The notes below the pieces were generated by a model. It was not told the DNA's origin, made no database searches, and saw only the letters and a program-made list of their open reading frames with translations. From Cymbomonas tetramitiformis (lineage: Eukaryota > Chlorophyta > Pyramimonadophyceae > Pyramimonadales > Pyramimonadaceae), in the NCBI GenBank assembly GCA_001247695.2, contig LGRX02035202.1, positions 62,001 through 126,000 on the forward strand: a DNA stretch of 64,000 nt. The letters are read 5' to 3'. Positions 55,212 through 64,000 of this stretch are shown here, one piece after another (the stretch's first letter is position 1; each line of letters opens with the position of its first letter). A program made the position numbers and the translations under genes.

Positions 55212-55985
55212 CTGATCCCACTGTGGAGCAACCACAGAGGCTGACGCTTTCTGTTCTTTTAGATACATCAGGAACGGTCCCATTAATGCAAAAGGCGGAT
55301 TAGCATAACAGTTTAGTCCCGCTAGTGGATAGGCAAAGACATTGGTGCCACAAGCTTCTTTCTCCGGCAGCCTTGAGCAAAATCGCATTTTGGGGCATCC
55401 CCGAACATTAGCCGTTGTTGCGAAGCAGTCGATGTTGTGCTGTCCAAACATCATGTTCAACACATAGAGGAGAGAACCGTTGCATTAGTGAATAATGAGA
55501 CTCTTCATCCGGGACTACAATAGCTCCATCAGGTCCCCTTGAAAAGGAAACCACCTTCAGCTCCAAGTTGTTATCCGCGACAAATCTATAGAGCCTTTCT
55601 GCCAGGTCCTTGCATGCTTTTGTGCCCAGGTTAGACGAGAGGACTCTCGATGAATCCCAGATATTTTTATCCAAGATTATGTCCCAGCGCTGCGGGACCC
55701 GTTTTACTGGGATTTCGAACAAGGCTTCTGAAATAAAAACTGATTGATCCACCGACGAGCAGGTTCTCAAATCGCGATAGCACGAAACTTCATCTTGGAA
55801 TTCCCCTGCTCTGATTGATGCCGTGACTTTTGTACAATCGTCGTTTGTATCCACAAGAATCGAGCAGTGGGCCTGCTTTCTGAATGCGGACACCTTAATC
55901 AACGACGGCTGGAAGAGTTGACTCAAGTATAGTTTGAAATGCCTCATCTGCTTATTGCTCAGGAAAAAACTTTTTCTGCAGAATT
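55212..55985 (-). pseudogene. DIRS-like pol, RNase H and downstream domain
   Basis: Minus-strand continuation of the reverse transcriptase gene after the miniature LTR element. It resumes with CRKSFFLSNKQMRHFK in the same frame as the upstream RT. A DIRS-type RNase H region follows (ILVDTNDDCTKVTA, WDIILDKNIWDS, LYRFVADNNLELKVVSFSRG). Near 55,460 the frame shifts, and NIDCFATTANVR, FCSRLPEKEACGTNVFAYPL, NCYANPPFALMGPFL and ASVVAPQW follow. This is the segment seen after RNase H in DIRS-order pols (usually written W-G-P-x-x-x-D-L-F-A ... P-P-F-x-L-I ... V-A-P-x-W). The frameshift and the 261-bp insertion make it a pseudogene. Confidence 0.8.
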
Positions 55986-56362
55986 TCACGGGGAAGCCGA
56001 TGTCCCCCCCACTGTATGGGGGCCTGCTTCTCCTAGTATCACCCCTTGCTGCGTGTGTCACTGGTCGTGTGTCACCGTCTGACACCGACTTGCTAGAAAG
56101 CTCACTGCCGCAATCTTTCTATCAGTTCTGCTATCACCGGTTTCCCCAGCACTGCTTTCTGTGTTCCTGTTGCAGTGAAAAAGCTATATATATTCACACA
56201 AATATATATCTATTTTCACCTGTTTCATCAGGTTATCGGTCCCACTTCACGTGAGTGGTGATTCCGGTTGATTCAGCTCGCTTCGGTTATTCCGATTCTA
56301 CACTCCGTCAGTTTTTCCCGTCAACATCGCAGCATAATTAATCTGCGAACCGTACAAGCGGC

Positions 56363-56632
56363 AATTCAAGGTAAGGTTTGCGCGGAGTCCAAAAATGCAA
56401 ACACCTTTCAAAATCTAGATTTTGAGATACGAGCGATTTAAGTTTGCGCTTAAGTATGGTTAAGTATGGGGGGTGACCGAGCGGTATCGACCATAACTTT
56501 TCATTAACGTGGTCAATTTGATACCTGAAGTGCGCAATATGTACAGGGTGCTCTGGGTAACTTATTCATCAAATAAAAGATTTTTGAAAAGTTTTTGCAT
56601 TTTTGGACTCCGCGCAAACCTTACCTTGAATT
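56363..56632. mobile_element. 270-bp MITE inside the miniature LTR element
   Basis: aattcaaggtaaggtttgcg and cgcaaaccttaccttgaatt are inverted ends, extending through cggagtccaaaaatgcaa and its inverse. It splits the first copy of a roughly 141-bp tandem duplication. The second copy, at about 56,757-56,785, shows the empty site (aagcggcaaatccc), which supports the limits to within a few bases. Confidence 0.8.
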
Positions 56633-56880
56633 TTATCCGTCTCCGTTCTCTTTGCCGCTTCCGTCATTCGTGGTTCACCTACCGACTGTGACTGGTATTC
56701 CACGCACCGTTTCCGTCAGCTGTTGACATCGCAGCTATCGCAGCTTGATCTGCACCGTAAAAAGCGGCAAATCCCTTTCCGTCTCCGTTCTTTTTGCCGC
56801 TTCCGTCTTTCGTGGCTTGCCTACCGACTGTGACTGGTATCCCGCGCACCGTCTCCGTCAGCTTTCGTGCATTCTCGTGC
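56633..56880 (+). repeat. 141-bp tandem duplication
   Basis: ccgtctccgttctctttgcc (56,637) recurs as ccgtctccgttctttttgcc (56,778), each followed by gcttccgtc, cctaccgactgtgactggta and ccgtcagct. The upstream part of copy 1 continues left of the MITE. Confidence 0.85.
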
Positions 56881-57800
56881 ACTCCGTCATTTTTTTAAAG
56901 CGTCCTTCTACACTCTGGCCAGCAGCGCCTCTGCTGCCGGGATACCGCTTTACCGTACGGCATTTTTGACGTCACCACCGTTTTCCTCGTCAAAAACCGC
57001 CCCAATTTGACCTTTCGATCGTTCAATTCGCTTGATTTTTCGAGAAGATGCCTGTTCGCTTGGGAACCCTATCTTGGGGTTCGCAGAATTCTGCAGACAG
57101 CTGGCTGGAACTGTCATGTCCACAAAACGTCAGCGTGCACGTATGGCCGCTGTTCGTTCAGCGTTGCTCTCTCTCCGAGTGCATCGACATCCTTTTACCG
57201 CTGGTTATGTTCTGGTGGTGCCTGGTGGTGCTTGCGCACCAGGCACCAATCACGACGACAACATCCTGGACGACAACGACGAGACCAATGACTTCCACGA
57301 CTTCGTCTCGCCACTTCCCTCACCTTCGCCTTATGCCCCCAGTGGTCGCCATCTGGTGGTGTCTGGTGGTGCTATCACGACCGCTTCTCCCCTCTCCATC
57401 ATCCCTTTCGGGTTCCTCCCCATGACCTCGATCACGTTCCCTCACCGCATTTTCCACCTTCCACCTCCCTATCCCCTCTTCAGCGACGCATTCGCTCTGG
57501 TGGTGCCAGGCCGCTTTTGGCTTTGGCACCGCGTGGGCATTGGCTGATTCGTCGTTTTCGTGGCGCTCGAGGACTTCTGCAATCGAGAACTCCGCCGCCG
57601 CCATTCCGCAATCACGTCGCGGCTTGTAGATGCTTGCCCTTATTATGTACTAGTATTTTATGGCAACGCCCCATGCACGGATGTGCTTCTAGTTGGGTTG
57701 AGAAAGGCCCCTTAGGCCTAAACATTCTGGTAACATTGGGTTAGGATTTAGGGTTTGCCTGCTTCGGGATGACCACTCACACCTTCGGGGTGAGGTGGTG
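56881..57800. other. Interior of miniature LTR element
   Basis: Several overlapping plus-strand frames are open (57,032-57,547 for 171 codons), favoured by a stop-poor GC-rich stretch with repeated ctggtggtgcc words. No gag, protease or other known domain is seen, so no coding sequence is called. Confidence 0.4.
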
Positions 57801-58049
57801 TCACGGGGAAGCCGATTCCCCCCCCACTGTATGGGGGCCTGCTTCTCATAGTATCACCCCTTGCTGCGTGTGTCACTGGTCGTGTGTCACCGTCTGACAC
57901 CGACTTGCTAGAAAGCTCACTGCCGTAATCTTTCTATCAGTTCTGCTATCACCGGCCGGTTTCCCCAGCACTGCTTTCTGTGTTCCTGTTGCAGTGAAAA
58001 AGCTATATATATTCACACAAATATATATCTATTTTCACCTGTTTCATCA

Positions 58050-59390
58050 GAATTCGTGCCTTTTAGCCAGAAAGGCATACAACTTCATGCATGCTATAAG
58101 GATGCCTGGGGCTGCAATTGACATTGAAACCAACTTTCCTGCCACCCTCTCCAGGTCCCTGGCCGAAATTTTCGACGAAGCTCGCAGGTCCGTTGCCAGG
58201 CTCAAGGACTTCTCCCATTTTCTCTGTGGGATGAAGAACTCCTGCTTCGCAAGGTCAACGCCAATGCCTAGCCAGGTGATGGTCATGGACGGAGTGAACT
58301 CCGTCTTTTCCAGGTGAATAAAATATCCCGCCGCCGTCATGCATGACGAGACAACGAACACCGAGATTGCGGCTCTTTCCTGTTTCGTAAGAGTCGAAGC
58401 TCCCACTGGGGCCGGTCCACCGGCATTATCATCGATGTAGTATAAATATGGTATCCCCAGCCGCCGGATGAATCCCGCAAATTCCCCCGCAAAGGCGCTA
58501 TAAATGACCGGCGCAAGTTTCCACCCAAAATTGAGAACTGTATAGACGTAATATACGCCCTCCCACAGGAAACCCATGTACTGGTGCGATTCCTCTGTAA
58601 GCCTCACATGGAAGAATCCGTTCGCTTGGTCCATAATAAACGCCGGATCCCCCACCTCTAAGATTTGTGGAAGCATTGTCACCGACTCGTAAGTAAACGG
58701 AATATCCTTACACCAAAGGTTAAGGAATCTTGCATCATTGATCTTTCTTGGTTTGGCTGGCTCCACCCCTACCGGCATAACTAGATGCGGGGGAGAGCAC
58801 TCCCCTTCTTTTCCCCAGACTCTTATCGCTCCCCATTTGAGCTCGTCCTGTATCTTACCAGAGATCCAGGGGATCAAATGATCCGGCATCGCATGATTCT
58901 TGAATTGCATCCTCGGGGGTGTATTTGAGTCGAAACGAGCCCCTTCGTAAGTGCCTGAAAAATGTTGGAAGAAATCCGAGATGGAGACTCCATTCTTTGC
59001 CCATTCTTTGACCAGCAATCCCATCTCTGATGATGTTACCACCGTGTCCCAGAACTGGGTACACTCATGGATAGTTCCCACCCGGAACTCCCCCGGATCC
59101 CTAGCTGGTGCGGAAAGGGGGTCCGGGACCAAATTACCACTGAGGGCATCAATTACTGAAGGGGCCAAGGTGTCCTGCCCTTGGGCCTCACGCGGCCTTA
59201 AAGACTGTTGCCTCTCCATCACTTCCCGGGCACTGTCGAAGCCCTTGGTAATAAATGCAAGCGGGTCTCTCACACTCGTCGTTGCCGGCATGCCAGAATC
59301 CAGTGCGAAGTTGGCCAGGCTGTCAGCCAGTTTATTGTGGTCCCGTGCCACATGCTTGAAATTGAAAACACAATCCGGGCGCAAGGCCAT
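58050..59390 (-). pseudogene. DIRS-like reverse transcriptase
   Basis: The enzyme copies the element RNA. From ATG 59,388-59,390 the first 32 codons (VFNFKHVARDHNKLADSLAN) are the tail of an RNase H domain whose beginning is in another frame upstream. The RT domain spans roughly residues 160-400: GAIRVWGKEG, PRKINDARFLNLW, FIMDQANGFFHVRL (first catalytic Asp254), LNFGWKLAPVIYSAF and the YYIDD box at 317-321 (Asp320, Asp321). The connection region TWLGIGVDLAKQEFFIP follows. The frame runs straight into the miniature LTR element at 58,049 and resumes beyond it. Within this segment there is no stop. It is called a pseudogene because the gene as a whole is frameshifted and interrupted. Confidence 0.85.
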
Positions 59391-59720
59391 GTGAGCTTTC
59401 CCAACGACACGGTAGTCTCTCCAAGTCTTTTGCGATAACGTTACGGGAGCCCGAAAATGCTGAAACCACTAGCTCCGAGTCCCCAACAATTGTTGCTGTG
59501 GTCAAGTTCCATTCTATCGCTCTCTGGATTGCAATCACGGCACCCACGAATTCTGCGTAATTATTCGTCTTGGATCCAAGGCGCCCGTAGTCCCGAGTCC
59601 GCTGTTGACCTTGTTCTGAGCGGAGTGCTACCCCGAACGAGGCTTGCCTCAAATCTGGCGACGCGTTAAAGCGGCATGCACCATCGAAGAAAAGCAATCC
59701 CTTTCGTGGGGCTGAGTTTG
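59332..59720 (-). pseudogene. RNase H domain N-terminal to the RT
   Basis: The minus frame begins KGLLFFDGACRFNASP (first Asp), continues with GVALRSEQG, TNNYAEFVGAVIAIQRAIEW (catalytic Glu) and IVGDSELVVSAFSGSRN (Asp). It then slips one frame near 59,420 into the ATG-started RT frame, which supplies the HVARDHNKLADSLAN end. This is a type I RNase H of the plant/archaeal RVT_3 style. DIRS elements normally have only the RNase H after the RT, which this element also has. A one-base insertion explains the frame break. Confidence 0.8.
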
Positions 59721-60059
59721 GCTCGTGTCCCTGTTCGAGACAACAACCACACCGACCAGAGCACTCTTCCTTTCAGGAGAATTGCTCCTCGAAAATCGCA
59801 CCCCGGTCTCTACCGGGCCCCAATCTTGTGGAAAGGGATGGACGATTTTCGAGCCTGGCCACTTCCGGTGTGCTACTCGTGTAGAGTAACCCACCCGTTG
59901 CGGTCAGTACTCTAACCGTCCAGCATCCCCATGTTAAAAGGGAGGCTTCTATGACGGACGGGCACCAGGTGGTCCGTGCAGGCAAGATAATTGGCATTAA
60001 TTGCCTGCATTCGCGAAGCACTCCAATTTGAGATATGCATCCCAAAGTCCGAAATCCAG
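59721..60059. other. Spacer upstream of RNase H
   Basis: An open minus frame reaches upstream to about 59,894 but looks non-coding. Nothing else is supported. Confidence 0.4.
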
Positions 60060-60490
60060 TGTTCCGAAGCTGACCCACGAAATCTAACGTAGAGCAAAAA
60101 AGAAATCCAAAATTCGAAAATCCAGCATCCCGAAGACTGAAATCTGAAATCTAACGTAGAGCAAAATCAGCCAAATCGAAAATTTCGAAATCTAACGTAG
60201 AGCAAATTAACAAAAAATGCAAATCAATTTTCCAAGTAAATTCATTCCACAAGAAACAACGCATTTCCATTCGATAATAACTGTCATACGAAATCTAACG
60301 TAGAGCAAAAAAACAAATTTTTAGAATTCGAAATCCAGTATCCTGAAGACTGAAATCTGAAATTTAACGCAGAGCAAAATCAGCCAAATCGAAATTTCGA
60401 AATCTAACGTAGAGCAAATTCACAAAATGCAAAATTAACTTTTCAAGTAAACCCATTTCACAAGCAACAATGCATTTCAATTTGGTATTT
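60060..60490. repeat. 211-bp tandem repeat between gag and pol of DIRS-like element
   Basis: Two units, starting near 60,078 and 60,289, share gaaatctaacgtagagcaaa, ctgaagactgaaatctgaaa or close variants, and a agcaacaatgcatttc-type end. The word taacgtagagcaaa itself occurs about six times in total. Confidence 0.9.
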
Positions 60491-60600
60491 AAACTTGGAA
60501 TCTGATGTTACACGGTAAGACAGGCACCCTGGCCCGCTCCCAAATATTGATACACTATATACATATTATACAGCCCAGCATTCTGGCAACTTCAAAGTTT

Positions 60601-61317
60601 CTAGGCAGGCTCCCTCTGAGGAGGTGGTGGCAGCTGAGCCAGCTGGTTCTGGTTATTCCTATTGTCATTCTTATTCCGTTTGTCCACCCAAGTCACATTG
60701 ATGGATCCATCCTTGTTCAACGCATAAGGAGACTTGCAGTCCCGCAGCATATGTGACCCCTGGCATTTCGGGCATTTGGCATTACCATCTGCAGGAGCTC
60801 CCGGTTTTGCAGTAACATGCTTAGTGGCTCCTGATAACGAGGCCTTCTTGGATTGAGTTTTTATGAACATTTGCAGTTCTGACTCGTGCGCATCATCTTT
60901 CTCGCACTCTGGAACTGTAGCCCTTATTTGTTGTTGTGCAAACAGGGCAATGTGATTGTCCGGCAAGGACGCATCCCTAGTACCCCCTGCCAACTCCCTC
61001 TCAATGAGAGTGGCAAGGGAATACAAGGACTGAGGAGTCTCCGGCTCCCTCGAACTGGCTCCCGGCAAGCCAAAGGCAGCTGCCACCTTCCGCATCAGCT
61101 TCGGTATCTCCGGCACCGCCTTCCCCGGGGTCAGGCACCACTCCAATAGCTCGCTTCTCAATCGGTGGGCTTTCAACCAGTTGGAGACCCCCTTGGTCTC
61201 TTCTTGCATGGATCTTTGGAGTACTGAGTCCACGTATGCCTGGATGTCGAATCCCGGCGTCACCGATGATGCCAATCCCAAGGGAGCCTGCTCCCTCATG
61301 CCACCATCCATCTTCAT
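60601..61317 (-). CDS. gag: Gag-like protein of DIRS-like element
   Basis: 238 codons from ATG 61,315-61,317 to the stop at 60,601-60,603. The N-terminal two thirds are helical and charged (DIQAYVDSVLQRSMQEETKG, then LIEREL, IALFAQQQIRATVPECEKD), as in capsid-like domains. A zinc knuckle, CPKCQGSHMLRDC (CX2CX3HX4C, one residue shorter than the retroviral type), lies at about residue 185. The protein ends in a Pro/Gln/Asn-rich tail. It stands upstream of the RNase H/RT frames on the same strand, as gag should. The frame is intact. Assignment as gag rests on the knuckle and on position. Confidence 0.7.
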   Translation of the reverse strand: MKMDGGMREQAPLGLASSVTPGFDIQAYVDSVLQRSMQEETKGVSNWLKAHRLRSELLEWCLTPGKAVPEIPKLMRKVAAAFGLPGASSREPETPQSLYSLATLIERELAGGTRDASLPDNHIALFAQQQIRATVPECEKDDAHESELQMFIKTQSKKASLSGATKHVTAKPGAPADGNAKCPKCQGSHMLRDCKSPYALNKDGSINVTWVDKRNKNDNRNNQNQLAQLPPPPQREPA

Positions 61318-61912
61318 TTACTTGAGGTTGAGGAAACACTCACATATCGTCCTTTGTCTCGATACAAACATGCATAATAATGTGTTACAGCAGTAGCATC
61401 TTCTCGCCCCCACTCTGATAATGCACGTAATGCAATAATCATAAGGGGCCATAATCTGAGGCAATCACATCACCCTCCCTAATCATTATTTTTCAACTTC
61501 AGCTTGTCATAAGCATGCAATCTTTCATCGATCAGATCACAGAAATTCTTCATATCTATCCTCACATCAAACAAAGCAATCATAGTCATCATAATTGCAG
61601 TAATTATTGTCCATCATCACAACAACTATTTTGTCATAATTAGAGTCATTCCATCATCATGGTAACAGAATTAATTTCAATCATATTTTCAGCAGTCCTA
61701 CAGCAAATTCAAATTTTGTAATATTTAACAAACTCATATTTTCAAACAGCAATATTTCATCTCAATTACAGCAATTATTTTTCATCATAATCACAGCAAA
61801 CAATTTTTATCCTAATCACAACAATTAATGCCAAATCATTTGGAACCATGCCACAATTAGAAAATTACAACCCTCATGCAAACTTGCCCTCATCATAATC
61901 ATACACCTATGT
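61318..61912. other. AT-rich spacer
   Basis: No gene. Many short near-repeats of the type tcatcataatcacagcaa and aattattgtccatcatc give a low-complexity region between 61,480 and 61,880. Confidence 0.5.
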
Positions 61913-62230
61913 CTACCACAGATATGTGAATCTGTCCTCCCCATATGGGAGTTCATCCACAATCAGAACGGATCTACACAACGGACATCTGACCACTTTC
62001 CTATAAGTCATGGTGAATACAACATGGATTGCTGCCGGCTGGACTAGGCTGGTCAAATGATACATCTCATCTAGGCCATCAACGCAGGCTACATGATAAT
62101 GATGATTACATGCAGTTGAAACACATGGCATTTCCCCCAGCAGGCTGGCTAAGCAAATTGCACAGTCGTCTCCCACCGTTGGGGCAGTCAGTGATCTCGT
62201 GAGTACAACTTCCTCATCGGCCTCCCGAGC
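61913..62230 (-). CDS. RING-finger protein, last exon
   Basis: A likely ubiquitin-ligase-type zinc domain. The exon probably begins at 62,230 after the acceptor TTGATATTACAG and ends at the stop 61,913-61,915. Metal ligands: CAIC (first pair), then CNHHYHVAC supplying Cys/His, and CPLC as the last pair, with an unusually long spacer (DEMYHLT...VVRCP) before it. The order fits a RING-H2-like or PHD-like cross-brace, and no residue of the pattern is clearly missing. No upstream exon was located: the adjoining sequence holds a 176-bp MITE and then repeats. It could be a host gene or a gene of the retroelement. Confidence 0.55.
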   Translation of the reverse strand, partial: AREADEEVVLTRSLTAPTVGDDCAICLASLLGEMPCVSTACNHHYHVACVDGLDEMYHLTSLVQPAAIHVVFTMTYRKVVRCPLCRSVLIVDELPYGEDRFTYLW

Positions 62231-62265
62231 CTGTAATATCAACCAATTTGTGTCAGGAAGGCCTA

Positions 62266-62441
62266 CAGTAATCACTCAGTAATAAGAAAACCCGCCAATA
62301 AGAAAGTAGCCAGCTTTTTTTATTTCTTCACAATATTTAACACATAACACTCCATATTTAAGATCTCTATATAAATAAGAAAGTTGCTAGGCTGACCTAA
62401 ACTTTCCTGATTCCTGTTTTCTTAAAATCGAGTGTTTACTG
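62266..62441. mobile_element. 176-bp MITE, Tc1/mariner type
   Basis: Termini CAGTAATCACTC and GAGTGTTTACTG are inverted with two mismatches. TA flanks both sides (62,264-62,265 and 62,442-62,443). The inner part repeats taagaaa and agccagctttttt words, linking it to the remnant at 53,801-54,301. No coding capacity. Confidence 0.85.
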
Positions 62442-62479
62442 TATAACCGGGAGCTTACATCCGACCAGATATTTTGGAA

Positions 62480-62655
62480 ACCAATTGTCCACATAAACAA
62501 CCCCCACGGGGCAAACAGTCCCTCCAAGAGGAGACACCTCACAGACTGAGGATTTCAAGCAACAAAACCCCCACGGGGTAAATACTCTTCCAAGAAGAGC
62601 CTCACTTAGTGTGAGGATAACATCAGTTCTTGTTGTCCCCACGGGACACAAGCAG
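62480..62655. repeat. Diverged 66-70-bp repeat with CCCCACGGGG palindromes
   Basis: cccccacggggcaaacagtc, cccccacggggtaaatactc and tccccacgggacacaag mark three successive units. In the first two, tccaagaggag or ttccaagaagag follows, then an inverted ctcac/gtgag pair. Unknown function. Confidence 0.75.
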
Positions 62656-62987
62656 CATTTTAAATTCAAAACTTTCAAAGCAAGTCAAAACTTTTAAATT
62701 GGCAGGCCACAAACAGCAAGCATAAAAGTTCACAAGAACCATAAATTTACCACCTAGGAAGCGCCCGCAAGCACGGGTACTGCGCTCCTAGATTACTGCA
62801 AGGGCCCTAGCTAACTAATTACTCTTTGGGACTAGGACGGGGACCGGACTATTCTTAAGGAGGAGAAGAGTTCCTAATTATTGAAACGGGTTGAACAGGC
62901 TGATTAAGTTTTTCAAGCTACAGGGAAGAAGAAGGCCCTAGCAAAATTAACCGAAGCGAATTCAAATTTCTAAAGGAAAAGGAGAGG
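62656..62987. other. Spacer
   Basis: No gene or repeat recognised in this stretch between the CCCCACGGGG repeats and the proline-rich frame. Confidence 0.4.
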
Positions 62988-64000
62988 TCAAGCAGGAGCG
63001 CTCGGGCTAGCTACCTGGGCTGGTTGAAGAGGTTCTTGGACTTGGCTTGCGGGGGGATTGAGACCAGAGAAAAGACCTTGCTCCGCATTCGGGTCCACGT
63101 GCGGGCCGAACCCCGGCGGGTACGTCGGGGTCTGTGCGGCTCCCGGCCGGACGTGCAACGGGGACGGGGGCCGCCGGGGGCCCGTGCCTTCGGTAACAGG
63201 GACAACGGGAGGTGTTTGCTGTCCCGATTCCCGGGACACCAAGTCGGTCGGGACGTCCCCCATTGGCGGGGGGACCGGCCCCCCCGCGTTCAAATTAGCA
63301 CGCGGGGTCAGAGTCACAGGTTGAGCCGTATCCCCCGTCGGGGCCGTACGGGACCTCTCAAGCACCTCGCGGAAGCTCTCCAGATTCCTCACCATAGTGG
63401 CTCTGGACTGGCTGTTCGTGACCTCCAGACCGGGGACCTTGGCACAGATTTTCCGTAGGTGCTCGGACTTGAATATAGAGGGGTTCAACAGCAGTTCCTT
63501 GCCAGGCAACACGAAGAAGTTCAGCCCATTAAAGGCGTTCACCGTCAAGTCAGGGATAGTCGGCCTCTCCTCCGTCACCTGGTGGACTTCATCGCGGGAC
63601 GCCTGCGGACGGAGAGGGAGGCTGCCCCCCCCCGCAACATCCTCCGCCAAGGACGTTCTTTGCAGCACATTTCTTGCCGGAGGAGGAGAGTCAGCGCGTC
63701 CAGGGGCAGCTTGGTCACCAAACGACAATTCTTGTAACAAGGACGGTCCGGACGGCGACTCCGGCGTTTCAGCATTCTCTCGGGACCACCTTTCCCCCGC
63801 GTCGACCACCTCGTCACCGTCTTCAGAATCATTAAGACCCAACGAGCGAAAAATTGCGGGCTCCTCCCGCGGAGGGGAGAGCCGCGGAGCCGAGGTCGCT
63901 GCATTCAACGCGGGCGACACGTTGGGCACGGAATTCTCGTCGAGCTGACGGCGTGCGCTGCGGGAGGCGCGGGTCGCCCTCCGCAAATCAGAACTAGTAG
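62988..64000 (-). CDS. Proline-rich ORF with SAP-like segment, partial
   Basis: The minus frame is open from the right edge of the window to a stop at 62,988-62,990, so the 5' end lies outside. No ATG is required within the window. It begins basic (RRATRASRSARRQL), has acidic and Ser/Pro-rich middle parts, and a compact segment FKSEHLRKICAKVPGLEVTN followed by QSRATMVRNLESFREVL that resembles a SAP-type two-helix DNA-binding motif. The last 100 residues are Pro/Gly-rich. High GC content and mutually open frames on the other strand are cautions. It lies upstream of and in line with the DIRS-like genes, so it might be a further structural gene of that element or an unrelated host gene. Confidence 0.45.
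   Translation of the reverse strand, partial: TSSDLRRATRASRSARRQLDENSVPNVSPALNAATSAPRLSPPREEPAIFRSLGLNDSEDGDEVVDAGERWSRENAETPESPSGPSLLQELSFGDQAAPGRADSPPPARNVLQRTSLAEDVAGGGSLPLRPQASRDEVHQVTEERPTIPDLTVNAFNGLNFFVLPGKELLLNPSIFKSEHLRKICAKVPGLEVTNSQSRATMVRNLESFREVLERSRTAPTGDTAQPVTLTPRANLNAGGPVPPPMGDVPTDLVSRESGQQTPPVVPVTEGTGPRRPPSPLHVRPGAAQTPTYPPGFGPHVDPNAEQGLFSGLNPPASQVQEPLQPAQVASPSAPA

Larger units (their letters stand above)
55986..58049 (+). mobile_element. 2.06-kb miniature LTR element (TRIM/LARD-like)
   Basis: Two direct repeats, 55,986-56,230 (245 bp) and 57,801-58,049 (249 bp), bound the element. They differ by a ccgg duplication and three or four substitutions. The host word GAATT is duplicated at 55,981-55,985 and 58,050-58,054, and removal restores the minus-strand RT frame (KRHEF joined to CRKSF). 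A purine-rich stretch (cggggtgaggtggtg) directly before the second repeat suggests plus orientation. The LTRs begin TCACGGGG and end CATCA, so the usual TG start is missing. There is no gag or pol; the 1.57-kb interior has only unrecognised ORFs. Confidence 0.88.
37254..61317 (-). mobile_element. DIRS-like retroelement, split by later insertions
   Basis: On the minus strand the order is gag with a zinc knuckle (61,317-60,601), RNase H and reverse transcriptase with DIRS-type downstream domain (59,697 to about 55,110), then tyrosine recombinase (38,628-37,489). This is the gene order of DIRS-order elements, which integrate with a tyrosine recombinase instead of a DDE integrase. The RT-recombinase gap is occupied by the 14.8-kb CACTA-like element; without it the two genes would lie about 1.4 kb apart or closer. 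The termini are not identified: inverted or split direct repeats could not be traced, so these limits mark only the outermost recognisable parts. That both halves belong to one copy is an inference from order, strand and spacing. Confidence 0.65.

Noticed and set aside
1..64000. CRISPR arrays, rRNA genes and bacterial operon features
   Set aside because: None seen: the tandem arrays have no unique spacers, no rRNA-like segment is recognisable, and introns and retroelements show a eukaryotic context.

Overview
The window is eukaryotic nuclear DNA from a large, repeat-rich genome, most likely a green (or other primary-plastid) alga. The evidence is a two-exon, apparently nuclear copy of the Rubisco assembly chaperone gene rbcX (11,670-12,979, minus), GT-AG introns in several genes, and a pile-up of eukaryotic transposons: a Ty3/gypsy chromovirus, a DIRS-like tyrosine-recombinase retroelement, CACTA-like and Tc1/mariner-like DNA elements, and a small LTR element. 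The species cannot be named from sequence alone.

Left part (1-15,001): a 190-bp satellite arranged as roughly 380-bp dimers (1-1,178), a dead minus-strand gypsy pol fragment (about 3,230-3,920), one unrecognised ORF (5,651-6,364), and rbcX, which sits between two diverged copies of one repeat in opposite orientation (7,937-8,395 and 13,455-13,925).

Middle (15,002-33,014): a complete insertion of an 18.0-kb chromovirus with matching LTRs and a perfect 5-bp target duplication (CAACC). Its gag-pol is broken by an in-frame TAG, several frameshifts and three later insertions, each of which can be removed to restore the reading frame. These are a 5,838-bp terminal-inverted-repeat element with ATG target duplication, a 482-bp mariner-type MITE with TA duplication, and a 77-bp intron-like segment with GT-AG ends flanked by an 8-bp direct repeat.

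Right part (about 34,800-64,000): a minus-strand DIRS-like element with the order gag (61,317-60,601), RNase H/RT (59,697 down to about 55,110) and tyrosine recombinase (38,628-37,489). It has been split by a 14,831-bp CACTA-like transposon (38,970-53,800; CACTTGAACAA inverted termini, 3-bp CAT duplication) and by a 2,064-bp miniature LTR element (55,986-58,049; GAATT duplication). The CACTA-like element carries, all on the plus strand, a multi-exon alanine-rich gene with duplicated exons, an intact Ser/Thr protein kinase, an isochorismatase-like cysteine hydrolase, an SPR-repeat protein and a multi-exon transposase. Minisatellites and telomere-like TTTAGGG motifs lie near its ends. The far right holds a RING-finger exon, a 176-bp mariner-type MITE and a proline-rich ORF that runs off the window.

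The candidate for an undescribed system is the gene-carrying CACTA-like element. The intron-like insertion caught inside a dead integrase gene is the second most interesting signal.
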